Position numbers and translations under genes: made by a program. Shown piece by piece: positions 34,760 through 42,864 of a DNA stretch of 61,363 nucleotides. How positions within the stretch are numbered: the stretch's first letter is position 1; every line of letters begins with the position of its first letter. Below the pieces are notes generated by a model. The model searched no databases, was not told where the DNA came from, and was given only the letters and a program-made list of their open reading frames with translations. This DNA comes from an uncultured SAR116 cluster alpha proteobacterium (GTDB taxonomy: Bacteria > Pseudomonadota > Alphaproteobacteria > Puniceispirillales > Marisalimonadaceae), in contig CACMRG010000009.1 of assembly GCA_902616005.1 (NCBI GenBank), positions 1 to 61,363 on the forward strand, in the 5' to 3' direction.

Positions 34760-37271
34760 AAAAATTGAAACAAATTAAAATCATGACCGTTACTAATGCC
34801 GCCAAAAAATCATCAGCCATAATACCAATTCCAAACTTAATTTTTTCTGATTTTTTAATTAAACTTAATTTTGTAATATCAAAAAATCTAAATAATAAAA
34901 ACCCAATTAAGTGCATTAATGGGTTTAGACCAGAAAATGACGACACCATTAATTGGCCAGCAGCTTCGTCTATGACCACCCAACCAGGATCATTTTTAGA
35001 TATATTTTTTTTTAACTTAAAACAAAAGTATGTTCCACAAACCAGAGCTAATATAAATAGTGTAAAAGTGTATACCCAACCATAATTTTTATTAATTACA
35101 AACCCAAATATTGCAAAAATAAAAGAACACAATGTACCAGAGGCTATTGGAAAAAAACCAAGTGGACCACATGACAAAAAAAAGTATTTAAAATTTTTTG
35201 GTTTTTTTAAAAATATATCATCAAAATATAAATTAAGTTTTTTAACTATAGAAAGCTCTTTATTAGAATTATTTTTTATAAAATCTATAACAAAATTAAT
35301 AATCAAAATAAAAGTCAATATAAATGCTAAATATGCGTATCTTCCTCCAGGTTTAAAAAACCAACAAACAATATGTGTTCCTAATATGAATAAAAAAATA
35401 ATTAAAAAACGATCTTCAGTATATTTTTTTAATATGTCTAAGGGTTTTACTTTAAAATTTTTAATCAACCTCCAAATAACAAGAATTATTAATATAGGAA
35501 TAAATAAATAAAAAGGTTGTATAGCAGGGCCTGTAATATATTTCATGAAATGAGATGCAAATATGTAAACTTCATCAGTATATAAATTACCATTTAAAAG
35601 ATCTTTAAAGACATCTACCCAATTTCCTAAACCATTTTCCATATTGCCTGAAATTGTTGCTGAAGAAGTAATTAATACAAATTTTCCTCCATATAAAATA
35701 TTGTGTAAGGGCATGAGCAATAAAGGAAAATAACCTAGAAAAAATGAAAAAAAAGATCTAATACTTAAATTCTTATATAAAAGATATAAATGAATTAAAA
35801 AAGCTGGTAATAATAAATTAGGTCTACAAAGTATTCCTATCATCATAAATAGACAAGAATATAAAATGTATTTACTTTTTAATTTTTCACTGTTTCTTAC
35901 ATCAATTGTTTTTATTGCATAAATAATTGAAAGTAAAGCCATTGGGTAAGCTAGGGCTTCTCCATGCATAAAAACACCTCTATAAAAATTCATTATAAAA
36001 AAGAACGTGAATAGAAATGTTATTATATGTGAATTTAAGTTTGTAGTTAATTTCCTTGTTAAAAAGAAAATTATTGATGGGGTTATAATAATAAAAAACC
36101 ATCCAAAAATTTGAGTTTCTCCAAATATTAAAGATTGTATAAAAAGAAAATATCTATACCCCGGCATATAAAAGAAAATATCTTCAGAGCCGGAAATTGC
36201 GTGTAAAATATCCCCTTTTAAAAAAGAATGCATCATATCTCTAGCAAATCCCCAGTAAGTTAATGCATCTCCACCTGCCCCTAAATATAAATATTTATGT
36301 TCAAAAAAACCCCTAAAATCTCTCGTGATATCAATAAAAAAGAAAGATATAAAAGAAATGGTAATAGTTATAATTACAGGCTCATAATTAATTTTAAAAA
36401 AATTTTTAATAAATAATATACAAATCAATATTGACAAAACCATTTTAAAAAATTCAATGATTATTAAGAAAGGTGTTTTATTAAAAATAACTTTTAGTTG
36501 ATCTTCGGGACTTATATTAAAAGCTAAAACTTTTATTTCTCTATCTTTAGGAACATCAATACATCTTGTTTTATTATTGGTAAAAAATTTTTCTTTATTA
36601 AATTCATCCATCAAAAAATATTTTCCCTCAATACATAATGTCCCACTAAGATTTTTGGGAAATTCCCAATTTATATAAAATGGAGCTTTTTTTCTTATTG
36701 GGTCACCTTCACTTTTCCATTCATACCAATTTGTATTGAAATCAACTTTCATATCATTTAAAAAACCAGATCTTAAATTTATGACATTGTTAAAATTAAT
36801 ATGTTCAACAATTCGTGAATATTTTGGACTTTGATATATAGCATCCATTGAGAAAGAATATTTTCTATCACTTAATTCGTAATCTCGCCAACATCCAGTT
36901 ACGCTTAACTTGTTCCCTATACATATTTTGTCTGAAGTTTCATAATAAAATTGAAAATCTTTTTTAAATTTTTGGTAGATTTTATCTGGCAAAGCTTTCT
37001 TAAGAGCATTATTTTCACCATTTTGAAATAAAATAAAATTGCTACCTTCTTCAATTTCAACTTTTGGAAGAAACTGATTTGAGATTATGAAAAAAGATAC
37101 TAAAAAAATTAAAAATTTATTTTTTCTTAATTTAAATTTATTGAAATCACCAAAAATTATTAAAATCGTCCCAATAAATAGGACAGCTAAATTTATTGGT
37201 TTAATAACTGGGAAACCTAAAAGAGAAATAATAAATAAAATTGAGATTAACTTACCAAAAATTATTTTCAT
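34749..37271 (-). CDS. Fusion: GT-C-type membrane glycosyltransferase plus PgpA phosphatase domain
   Basis: 840 aa in one frame. Residues about 1-690 are a membrane protein: one or two N-terminal helices, a soluble segment (about 70-265), then about 10-12 helices with an acidic loop GGDALTYWGFARDM near 333-346 and FFYMPGYRYFLFIQSL, as in GT39/GT-C enzymes. The last about 140 residues (701-840) are a complete PgpA-type domain: GPLGFFPIASGT, DPGWVVIDEAAGQ, FRFFDITK and GIGIMADDFLAAL. PgpA normally dephosphorylates phosphatidylglycerol phosphate as a separate protein of about 160 aa. ATG 37271 overlaps the epimerase stop by one base and is preferred to TTG 37292. Last gene of a four-gene operon with a UbiA-type prenyltransferase, which may give the phosphatase a sugar-lipid substrate. 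Confidence 0.85.
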   Translation of the reverse strand: MKIIFGKLISILFIISLLGFPVIKPINLAVLFIGTILIIFGDFNKFKLRKNKFLIFLVSFFIISNQFLPKVEIEEGSNFILFQNGENNALKKALPDKIYQKFKKDFQFYYETSDKICIGNKLSVTGCWRDYELSDRKYSFSMDAIYQSPKYSRIVEHINFNNVINLRSGFLNDMKVDFNTNWYEWKSEGDPIRKKAPFYINWEFPKNLSGTLCIEGKYFLMDEFNKEKFFTNNKTRCIDVPKDREIKVLAFNISPEDQLKVIFNKTPFLIIIEFFKMVLSILICILFIKNFFKINYEPVIITITISFISFFFIDITRDFRGFFEHKYLYLGAGGDALTYWGFARDMMHSFLKGDILHAISGSEDIFFYMPGYRYFLFIQSLIFGETQIFGWFFIIITPSIIFFLTRKLTTNLNSHIITFLFTFFFIMNFYRGVFMHGEALAYPMALLSIIYAIKTIDVRNSEKLKSKYILYSCLFMMIGILCRPNLLLPAFLIHLYLLYKNLSIRSFFSFFLGYFPLLLMPLHNILYGGKFVLITSSATISGNMENGLGNWVDVFKDLLNGNLYTDEVYIFASHFMKYITGPAIQPFYLFIPILIILVIWRLIKNFKVKPLDILKKYTEDRFLIIFLFILGTHIVCWFFKPGGRYAYLAFILTFILIINFVIDFIKNNSNKELSIVKKLNLYFDDIFLKKPKNFKYFFLSCGPLGFFPIASGTLCSFIFAIFGFVINKNYGWVYTFTLFILALVCGTYFCFKLKKNISKNDPGWVVIDEAAGQLMVSSFSGLNPLMHLIGFLLFRFFDITKLSLIKKSEKIKFGIGIMADDFLAALVTVMILICFNFFIV

Positions 37272-38269
37272 TACAATCTCTGTTTTATCCAATCACCATA
37301 AGCAATTTTTAACATTTTAGCATCATCATCTTTTGGATGCCATTTTAATATTTTATTTGATTTACTAATATCCAATATAAAATTTTTATCTGCTAACTCG
37401 TATTGTTCTTTATACAAAATTTCTATAAAAAAAATTCTAAAAAACTTGATTATAATTTTGACAAGTTTAGGGTAAGTTTTTAATAATATTGACTTTGAGC
37501 CACAACTAAAAATTAAATTTGTTAATAAATCTTCTACATTGGCCTTAACGTAGGAACCAAGATTAAAAGTTTCAGATGGACAATTTTGTTTTAAACAAAA
37601 ATAAATTGCTCTAGCACAATCTTTGTCAGAGATCATTTGATAATAATTTTGACCTGAACCAATCAATGGAACTGGAATGTTATTTTTTATAAGTAAAAAT
37701 AGTTTTTTTAAAACTCCTAAACGTCCTTTCCCAATAATCATTCTTGGCCTCATGATTGAAATTGGAAATTTAAATTTAATACGATTTTTATTGATATAAT
37801 TTTCAATTCTCATTTTAGATTTTCCGTATTCACCAATAGGTTTTAATTTGTGACTTTCGATGATTTTATTTGAAGAAGGTATGCCATAGACCATATCACT
37901 AGAGAATTGAATAAAACCTATTGAATTTAATTTTTTAGCTAATTCTAAAACATTTTTACTTCCATAATAATTAGTTTCCAAAAACCAGTTTAATCTTTTT
38001 ACTTTTGGCGGGTGATCTGCGTATTGTCTGGCAGCTAAATTAATTATAAACGATTTTTTAGGCAGTTTTTCAATAAAACCATTATGAAAGTTATTTATAT
38101 TAATATTACATTTAAAAAACTTTATTTGCTTTTTATTGATAAGCATTTTTTTGTTTGGGTATTCTTTATCTAATATACAAATATTAAAATTATTTTGAAT
38201 TGATTTAAGATTAAATATTGCCTTACCTACTAATCCACTTCCTCCTACAATTATTAAGTTATCTTTCAC
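37271..38269 (-). CDS. NAD-dependent epimerase/dehydratase (extended SDR)
   Basis: Sugar nucleotide or lipid-linked-sugar modifying enzyme of 332 aa. The N-terminal motif IIVGGSGLVGKAI binds NAD(P); NLAARQYADHPP and FSSDMVYG carry the catalytic Ser region, and YGKSK is the Tyr/Lys pair. GTG 38269 puts the Rossmann strand at the usual distance from the start; a TTG at 38284 is also possible. Both overlap the 3' end of the small-transporter gene. Its stop overlaps the start of the GT-C/PgpA gene. Context suggests a substrate on the same lipid-sugar route as the UbiA-type enzyme. Confidence 0.83.
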   Translation of the reverse strand: MKDNLIIVGGSGLVGKAIFNLKSIQNNFNICILDKEYPNKKMLINKKQIKFFKCNININNFHNGFIEKLPKKSFIINLAARQYADHPPKVKRLNWFLETNYYGSKNVLELAKKLNSIGFIQFSSDMVYGIPSSNKIIESHKLKPIGEYGKSKMRIENYINKNRIKFKFPISIMRPRMIIGKGRLGVLKKLFLLIKNNIPVPLIGSGQNYYQMISDKDCARAIYFCLKQNCPSETFNLGSYVKANVEDLLTNLIFSCGSKSILLKTYPKLVKIIIKFFRIFFIEILYKEQYELADKNFILDISKSNKILKWHPKDDDAKMLKIAYGDWIKQRL

Positions 38270-38639
38270 TATTATAAATTCCAACAGATAAAAACAATAA
38301 ACCGATAGAGATAAATATCAGGCCAATAATATTTAGATTAGTTAGCTTTTCATCTAAAATATACCAAGCTAGAAAAGAACCAAAAATATAACCTAAAGCT
38401 TGAAATGGATAAGCCAATGAAACTTGAACTTTAGATAAGACATAAATCCATAAAAATATACTTATAGCATAACAAAACATTCCATACCAAATATGAATAG
38501 ATTTTACAATTTCCATAATCATATCAAGACTTAGATATATTTTTTTATTCATAGCGCCCATGCGTATAAAAACTTGGGCAGCAGCATTTAATGCGATAGA
38601 AATTAAAAGGCCTAATATTATAAATATATAATTACTCAT
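38259..38639 (-). CDS. SMR/EamA-type small transporter (candidate lipid-sugar flippase)
   Basis: 126 aa with four hydrophobic helices and almost no loops, the size and layout of small multidrug resistance proteins and of ArnE/ArnF-like flippases. QVSLAYPFQALGYIFGSFLA in helix 3 and the preceding LYVLSKVQ-like turn resemble the EamA/SMR group. In glycan clusters, proteins of this group are proposed to flip undecaprenyl-phosphate sugars. It sits 11 nt after the UbiA-type prenyltransferase gene and overlaps the epimerase gene, which supports a flippase role over drug export. Confidence 0.78.
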   Translation of the reverse strand: MSNYIFIILGLLISIALNAAAQVFIRMGAMNKKIYLSLDMIMEIVKSIHIWYGMFCYAISIFLWIYVLSKVQVSLAYPFQALGYIFGSFLAWYILDEKLTNLNIIGLIFISIGLLFLSVGIYNSER

Positions 38640-38650
38640 TAATGATTAAT

Positions 38651-39541
38651 TCACATTGATAACAAAAATATAACAAAACTAATTGTTAAAAAAATCCAAC
38701 TAGATTTTTGCTTTATACAAAAATTTATAGGATCTTCAACAAATTGATTTGATATCATTTTTTCATATAATAACAAACAATAAATGAAAAATATTGGTGG
38801 TATTAGATATAAAAAAGTTTTGTGTTCATATAAGATTGATAGTTTTTCTAATGCAAAATAATTAATTAACAAAATTGTTGAAATAGAAAAACATAAGATA
38901 ATCATCCAACTTAACTTCTCTTTGTCTTGATCATCATACGGCCTAATCTTATAAAAATTTTTTTTGTCTACATAAACACTATTTAATTCTGAAAACCTTT
39001 TTAAAAATCCGAGCCCTAAAAATAAAAAGAATACAAAATTTATTATCCAAATTGAAAGATCTAAATTATTAAATTCTGCTCCTAAAAATACTCTATATAA
39101 AAATAAAGATGCAAGCGTAGTTACATCTAAGTATTTTAGATTTTTGACAACTAAAGTATAAAATAAAACAATTAGATTATATGCAAACAAATATAATAAA
39201 AGTATTGATTGATCATTTAGAATACTAATAGTGATTACAAATAACTGTAATATTAAGAAAAAGATTAATGCTGTGTTTTTAGAAATTTTTCCAGATGCAA
39301 TAGGTCTTTTCTTTTTTGCTTGATTTAAAAGGTCTTTATTATAATCGAAATAATCATTTATAATATACATTGAAGAAGCTGAGATAGAAAATACAAAAAA
39401 AATAAAAATAGTATTTTGTAAAAAACCATAGCTAAAGTTATGCGAAGATAGAATGGGTAAAAAAATTAAAATGTTTTTTACCCAATTATGAATTCTAATA
39501 AGTTGAATGTAAGGAACAAATATGTTAAAAAATGAATTCAT
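38651..39541 (-). CDS. UbiA-family prenyltransferase, decaprenyl-phosphate phosphoribosyltransferase-like
   Basis: Integral membrane prenyltransferase of 296 aa with about eight to nine helices. Early RIHNWVKNILIFLPIL, then INDYFDYNKDLLNQAKKKRP with the Asp-rich metal motif and KKRPIASG, then VVKNLKYLDVTTLASLFLYR, match the group that transfers phosphoribose from PRPP to polyprenyl phosphate (mycobacterial Rv3806c type) better than UbiA/COX10. Many bacterial members carry an N-terminal HAD phosphatase; this one does not, and a PgpA phosphatase is present three genes on. First gene of the operon UbiA, SMR, epimerase, GT-C/PgpA. Assignment to the phosphoribosyl group rests on motif resemblance. 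Confidence 0.75.
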   Translation of the reverse strand: MNSFFNIFVPYIQLIRIHNWVKNILIFLPILSSHNFSYGFLQNTIFIFFVFSISASSMYIINDYFDYNKDLLNQAKKKRPIASGKISKNTALIFFLILQLFVITISILNDQSILLLYLFAYNLIVLFYTLVVKNLKYLDVTTLASLFLYRVFLGAEFNNLDLSIWIINFVFFLFLGLGFLKRFSELNSVYVDKKNFYKIRPYDDQDKEKLSWMIILCFSISTILLINYFALEKLSILYEHKTFLYLIPPIFFIYCLLLYEKMISNQFVEDPINFCIKQKSSWIFLTISFVIFLLSM

Positions 39542-39582
39542 GATAATTTATATATAGTATAACAAATATATTAAATAATATA

Positions 39583-40986
39583 ATGAAAATTCCTTACAAA
39601 ATTAGGCCTGTAATACTCTCTGGAGGTTCAGGTTCAAGGTTATGGCCAATTAGTACAGAAATTTATCCAAAACAATTTATAAATCTTATAGAAAAAAAAA
39701 CACTTTTTGAAACAACTTTAGAAAGATTAAAAAAAATTAAAAATCTTTCAACCCCATTAATCATTACTAACGAAAAATATAAATTTATAATACAAAATTT
39801 TTTAAACAAATTAAATATTAAAAGTCATATTATCTTAGAGCCCGAAAGCAAAAATACTGTGACATCTTTTTATTTATCCTCATTATTTTCAAAAACAAAT
39901 GAACTCTTATTATTTTTACCTTCTGATCATTTTATTGAAAATTCTCAATTATTTGTAAAAATGCTAAATCTTGCCTTAGAAAAATATAAAGAAAATACTT
40001 GGATTACTTTTGGAATAAAACCATCATTTCCACATGATGGTTATGGATATATAAAATCAACTCAAAATAAACATAAGTCTGATAAAGAACCTTTTAAGGT
40101 TGAAAAGTTTGTGGAAAAACCATCAAAAGAAAAAGCTAAAAAAATGATTAAAGAAAAAGATTATTTTTGGAACTCCGGTATCTTCATTGCGTCATCAAAA
40201 TTGGTTAAGAATACGATAACTAAACTAGAAAAAGATATCGCTTCTGACTGTGACATTATATGGGGTAATAAAATAAAAAAAACCGATGGTATAAGTTTTA
40301 ATAGAAATTCCTTCAAAAAATTAAGACAAAAATCAATTGATTATACTTTAATGGAAATTCCAAATAAAATGTTTATGTACATCTTAGATGTTGGGTGGAA
40401 TGATATTGGTTCATGGGATAGTTTTTCTAGAATTCAAAAATCTAAAGTCAAATCAAATTTAATAATTAATATTAACAGTAAAAATAATTATATTTATCCA
40501 ACATCAAGAATGATTGCGACAATAGATGTGCAAGATTTAATTATAGTTGATAGTTCAGACTCATTACTTATATCAAAAAAAGGATCTTCAGAAAAAATCA
40601 AACAAGAAATACAAAATCTTGATAAACAATTTAAAAATAAAACTCAACATAAAAAATTTATCAAGCCCTGGGGGTTTTATGAGATCCTGCTTGACAGTGA
40701 ACAGACAAAAGTTAAACGATTAAATATTTTTCCAAACACTAGACTTTCATACCAATACCACAAGCACAGAAATGAACACTGGGTGATTATATCTGGCATC
40801 GCAGAAGTCAAGATAGATGACAAAATTAAAATTTTACATAAAAATAATTCTGTTTACATAAAAAAGAAAACAAAACATTATGTAAAAAATATTTCTGATC
40901 AAAATCTAATTGTAATTGAAACTCAAACAGGTGATTATTTTGGTGAAGATGATATTATAAGAATAGATGATCCTTTCAAGAGGTAG
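39583..40986 (+). CDS. manC: Mannose-1-phosphate guanylyltransferase / mannose-6-phosphate isomerase
   Basis: Bifunctional enzyme making GDP-mannose. It is 467 aa. The N-terminal nucleotidyltransferase is VILSGGSGSRLWPIS near residues 11-25 with PKQFINL, FVEKPSKEKA and WNSGIFI. The C-terminal cupin (about residues 350-460) holds KPWGFYEIL and the metal motif QYHKHRNEHW. GDP-mannose could feed 6-deoxyhexose or mannose-containing glycans here. The divergent UbiA-type gene starts 41 nt away; the amidase gene follows after 2 nt. Confidence 0.92.
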   Translation: MKIPYKIRPVILSGGSGSRLWPISTEIYPKQFINLIEKKTLFETTLERLKKIKNLSTPLIITNEKYKFIIQNFLNKLNIKSHIILEPESKNTVTSFYLSSLFSKTNELLLFLPSDHFIENSQLFVKMLNLALEKYKENTWITFGIKPSFPHDGYGYIKSTQNKHKSDKEPFKVEKFVEKPSKEKAKKMIKEKDYFWNSGIFIASSKLVKNTITKLEKDIASDCDIIWGNKIKKTDGISFNRNSFKKLRQKSIDYTLMEIPNKMFMYILDVGWNDIGSWDSFSRIQKSKVKSNLIININSKNNYIYPTSRMIATIDVQDLIIVDSSDSLLISKKGSSEKIKQEIQNLDKQFKNKTQHKKFIKPWGFYEILLDSEQTKVKRLNIFPNTRLSYQYHKHRNEHWVIISGIAEVKIDDKIKILHKNNSVYIKKKTKHYVKNISDQNLIVIETQTGDYFGEDDIIRIDDPFKR

Positions 40987-40988
40987 AT

Positions 40989-41396
40989 GTGCTTATAAAA
41001 AAAAAAATTAAGTACTTGGTGGTGCATTGCTCAGATACTAATGATAATGAAGATATAGGTGCGAAAGAAATTCATCAATTACATATTTCATTTGGGTGGG
41101 ATGGTATAGGTTATCACAAAGTAATAAGAAAAAATGGTCTTATTGAAAATGGACGCCCTGAATTTTGGATTGGTGCACACGTCTATGGTTTTAATACAGA
41201 AAGTTTAGGTGTCTGCCTAATTGGAAGAGATTTTTTCACAAAAGAACAATTTATATCACTAAAAAAAACTTTATTGGATTGGAAAACAAAATTCCCAAAG
41301 ACAAAAATTTTAGGTCATTGTGATTTCGAAAATACAAATAAAACATGTCCAAACTTCGATGTTAAAAAATGGCTACTAAAGGAAAATATAAATTGA
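40989..41396 (+). CDS. T7 lysozyme-like N-acetylmuramoyl-L-alanine amidase (Amidase_2)
   Basis: Zinc amidase of 135 aa cutting between N-acetylmuramic acid and L-alanine. It aligns by eye with phage T7 lysozyme throughout: VVHCSDT with His13 as zinc ligand, GWDGIGYHKVIRKNG, IGAHVYGFNTESLGVCLIG, and GHCDF...TCPNFD giving His110 and Cys120. There is no signal peptide, so export or a cytosolic recycling (AmpD-like) role is open. The start is GTG 40989, 2 nt after manC; the ATG at 40987 is out of frame. No phage genes are nearby. Overlaps the following NlpC/P60 gene by 28 nt. Confidence 0.87.
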   Translation: MLIKKKIKYLVVHCSDTNDNEDIGAKEIHQLHISFGWDGIGYHKVIRKNGLIENGRPEFWIGAHVYGFNTESLGVCLIGRDFFTKEQFISLKKTLLDWKTKFPKTKILGHCDFENTNKTCPNFDVKKWLLKENIN

Positions 41397-42166
41397 AAAA
41401 TTTATTTTTGATTAACAAAACTTATTCAGGTATTTACAATAAATTAGAAAATAAACACCTGGAAACTGAAGCTGTTTTTGGTGAAGAATTTTTAATATCA
41501 AAGACTACTAAAAACTATTCCTTTGGCACCCTTTCAAGTGATAATTATCAAGGTTGGATTAAAAATGAAGATTTAAGTTCATTTACTAAAACAACTCATA
41601 AAGTAATACTACCAAACATCATTGTATATGATAGTCCCGATATTAAAAGTTCAAATATTTTAAATTTAAGTTTAGGTTCTAAAGTACAAGTAATAAAAAA
41701 AATTGGTAAATGGCTAGAAATAAACCTCCTAAAAGATAAGAAGATTAACATTGGATATGTAAATAAAAATAGCTTAATTAAATTAAACAAAAAATTTAAT
41801 GACTGGGTTGAATTAGCCGAGAGTTTACTTAATATACCGTATAAATGGGGTGGAAGGTCCTTCCTTGGTCTTGATTGCTCTGCTTTAGTACAATTAACAA
41901 TTAGTTTTAAAAAGGATATTTTTTTCCCAAGAAACTCTCTTGATCAATTCAATTACTGTATGAAATATGGTAAAACTACAGATATTCCAAGGAGAGGTAC
42001 TTTAGTTTTTTGGGAAGGACATATAGGGATTATGATTGATGATAAAAATTTAATACATGCAAATGGCTTTCACGCACAAGTTTATTCAGAACCCTTAAAA
42101 CAAGCAATAAAGCGTTTAAAAAAAGAGTGTGGAAATATTAAGTGTTTTTTTAATTTAATTTTTTAA
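41369..42166 (+). CDS. NlpC/P60-family peptidoglycan endopeptidase with SH3-like domains
   Basis: Cell-wall peptidase of 265 aa. Residues about 10-70 and 75-140 look like two bacterial SH3-type domains (GWIKNEDLSSF; KVIKKIGKWLEINL). The C-terminal NlpC/P60 domain (about 145-260) has the catalytic Cys in LGLDCSALVQ and His residues in GHIGIMID and IHANGFHAQ. The layout resembles YkfC-like gamma-D-glutamyl-diaminopimelate peptidases. The ATG at 41369 lies inside the amidase gene; TTG 41393, after AAAGGA, is an alternative start. The two hydrolases act on different bonds of the same peptide stem. Confidence 0.85.
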   Translation: MATKGKYKLKNLFLINKTYSGIYNKLENKHLETEAVFGEEFLISKTTKNYSFGTLSSDNYQGWIKNEDLSSFTKTTHKVILPNIIVYDSPDIKSSNILNLSLGSKVQVIKKIGKWLEINLLKDKKINIGYVNKNSLIKLNKKFNDWVELAESLLNIPYKWGGRSFLGLDCSALVQLTISFKKDIFFPRNSLDQFNYCMKYGKTTDIPRRGTLVFWEGHIGIMIDDKNLIHANGFHAQVYSEPLKQAIKRLKKECGNIKCFFNLIF

Positions 42167-42202
42167 ACTAAAATATTAGTTTATAAATTTTTATTTTTTA
42201 TT

Positions 42203-42862
42203 ATGAAAACAAGGAATAAAAATATAATCATTATTGGGTCTAATTCTAAGTTTACTAAATCCTTTCTGAATATAAAGGATATAGAGAAAAAATATTCAAA
42301 GTTTTTTTTAATTAGTCATCGAAAATATAATGGTAAAATTTCTAATTTTAATATAATTCAAAATGTCAATCCATTATATATTATTGAAATTGTAGAAAAT
42401 ATATTAAACAGCACAGATAATCATGAAAAATTTGACGTGCTGGTTACTAATACACCACCAAAAGATGCTAATTATTCATCTGATTTAGTGTTTGAATGGG
42501 CATTAACATCTTTTAAAATAATGAATCTTTTGTCTTACTCATCAAAAATTAATTTAGCTATATTTCTAGGTTCTTGTTTATCCTTTATTCCTTTGTTTAG
42601 AAATGGTATATATAAATCAATCAAAAAAAATGAATTTGTTTTTTATAATGAATTAGGCTTTGATATGAGCAAAAATATTTCGTTTTGTATTTTACCCCCT
42701 TTAGACCCTGGGACAAAAGGCATAGGTAAATTATTTTCAGAACCAATGTCTTTTTGGTCCAAAAAAATTTTAGAAGAATTTAATTCATGCAATAAACTCA
42801 TTTTACCTACTGGCATTTTGGGTCTTATTATTAAAATAATTATATTTTTAAAATTTATTTAA
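42203..42862 (+). CDS. Divergent SDR-like protein, possibly DprE2-related
   Basis: 219 aa. A Rossmann-like N-terminus is recognisable but degenerate (IIIIGSNSKFTKSF), with FLGSC in the position of the catalytic Ser and YKSIK as a Tyr/Lys pair. The hydrophobic C-terminus (LPTGILGLIIKIIIFLKF) recalls the membrane-associated tail of DprE2, the reductase of decaprenylphosphoryl-arabinose synthesis. That comparison is by eye and weak. Neighbours are the radical SAM gene (2 nt downstream) and peptidoglycan hydrolases. A DprE1-type oxidase partner is not in the window. Confidence 0.5.
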   Translation: MKTRNKNIIIIGSNSKFTKSFLNIKDIEKKYSKFFLISHRKYNGKISNFNIIQNVNPLYIIEIVENILNSTDNHEKFDVLVTNTPPKDANYSSDLVFEWALTSFKIMNLLSYSSKINLAIFLGSCLSFIPLFRNGIYKSIKKNEFVFYNELGFDMSKNISFCILPPLDPGTKGIGKLFSEPMSFWSKKILEEFNSCNKLILPTGILGLIIKIIIFLKFI

Positions 42863-42864
42863 TT

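Noticed and set aside
40989-42166. Prophage remnant because of the T7 lysozyme-like amidase
   Set aside because: No terminase, capsid, tail, integrase or attachment repeats nearby; both flanks are glycan-synthesis genes.
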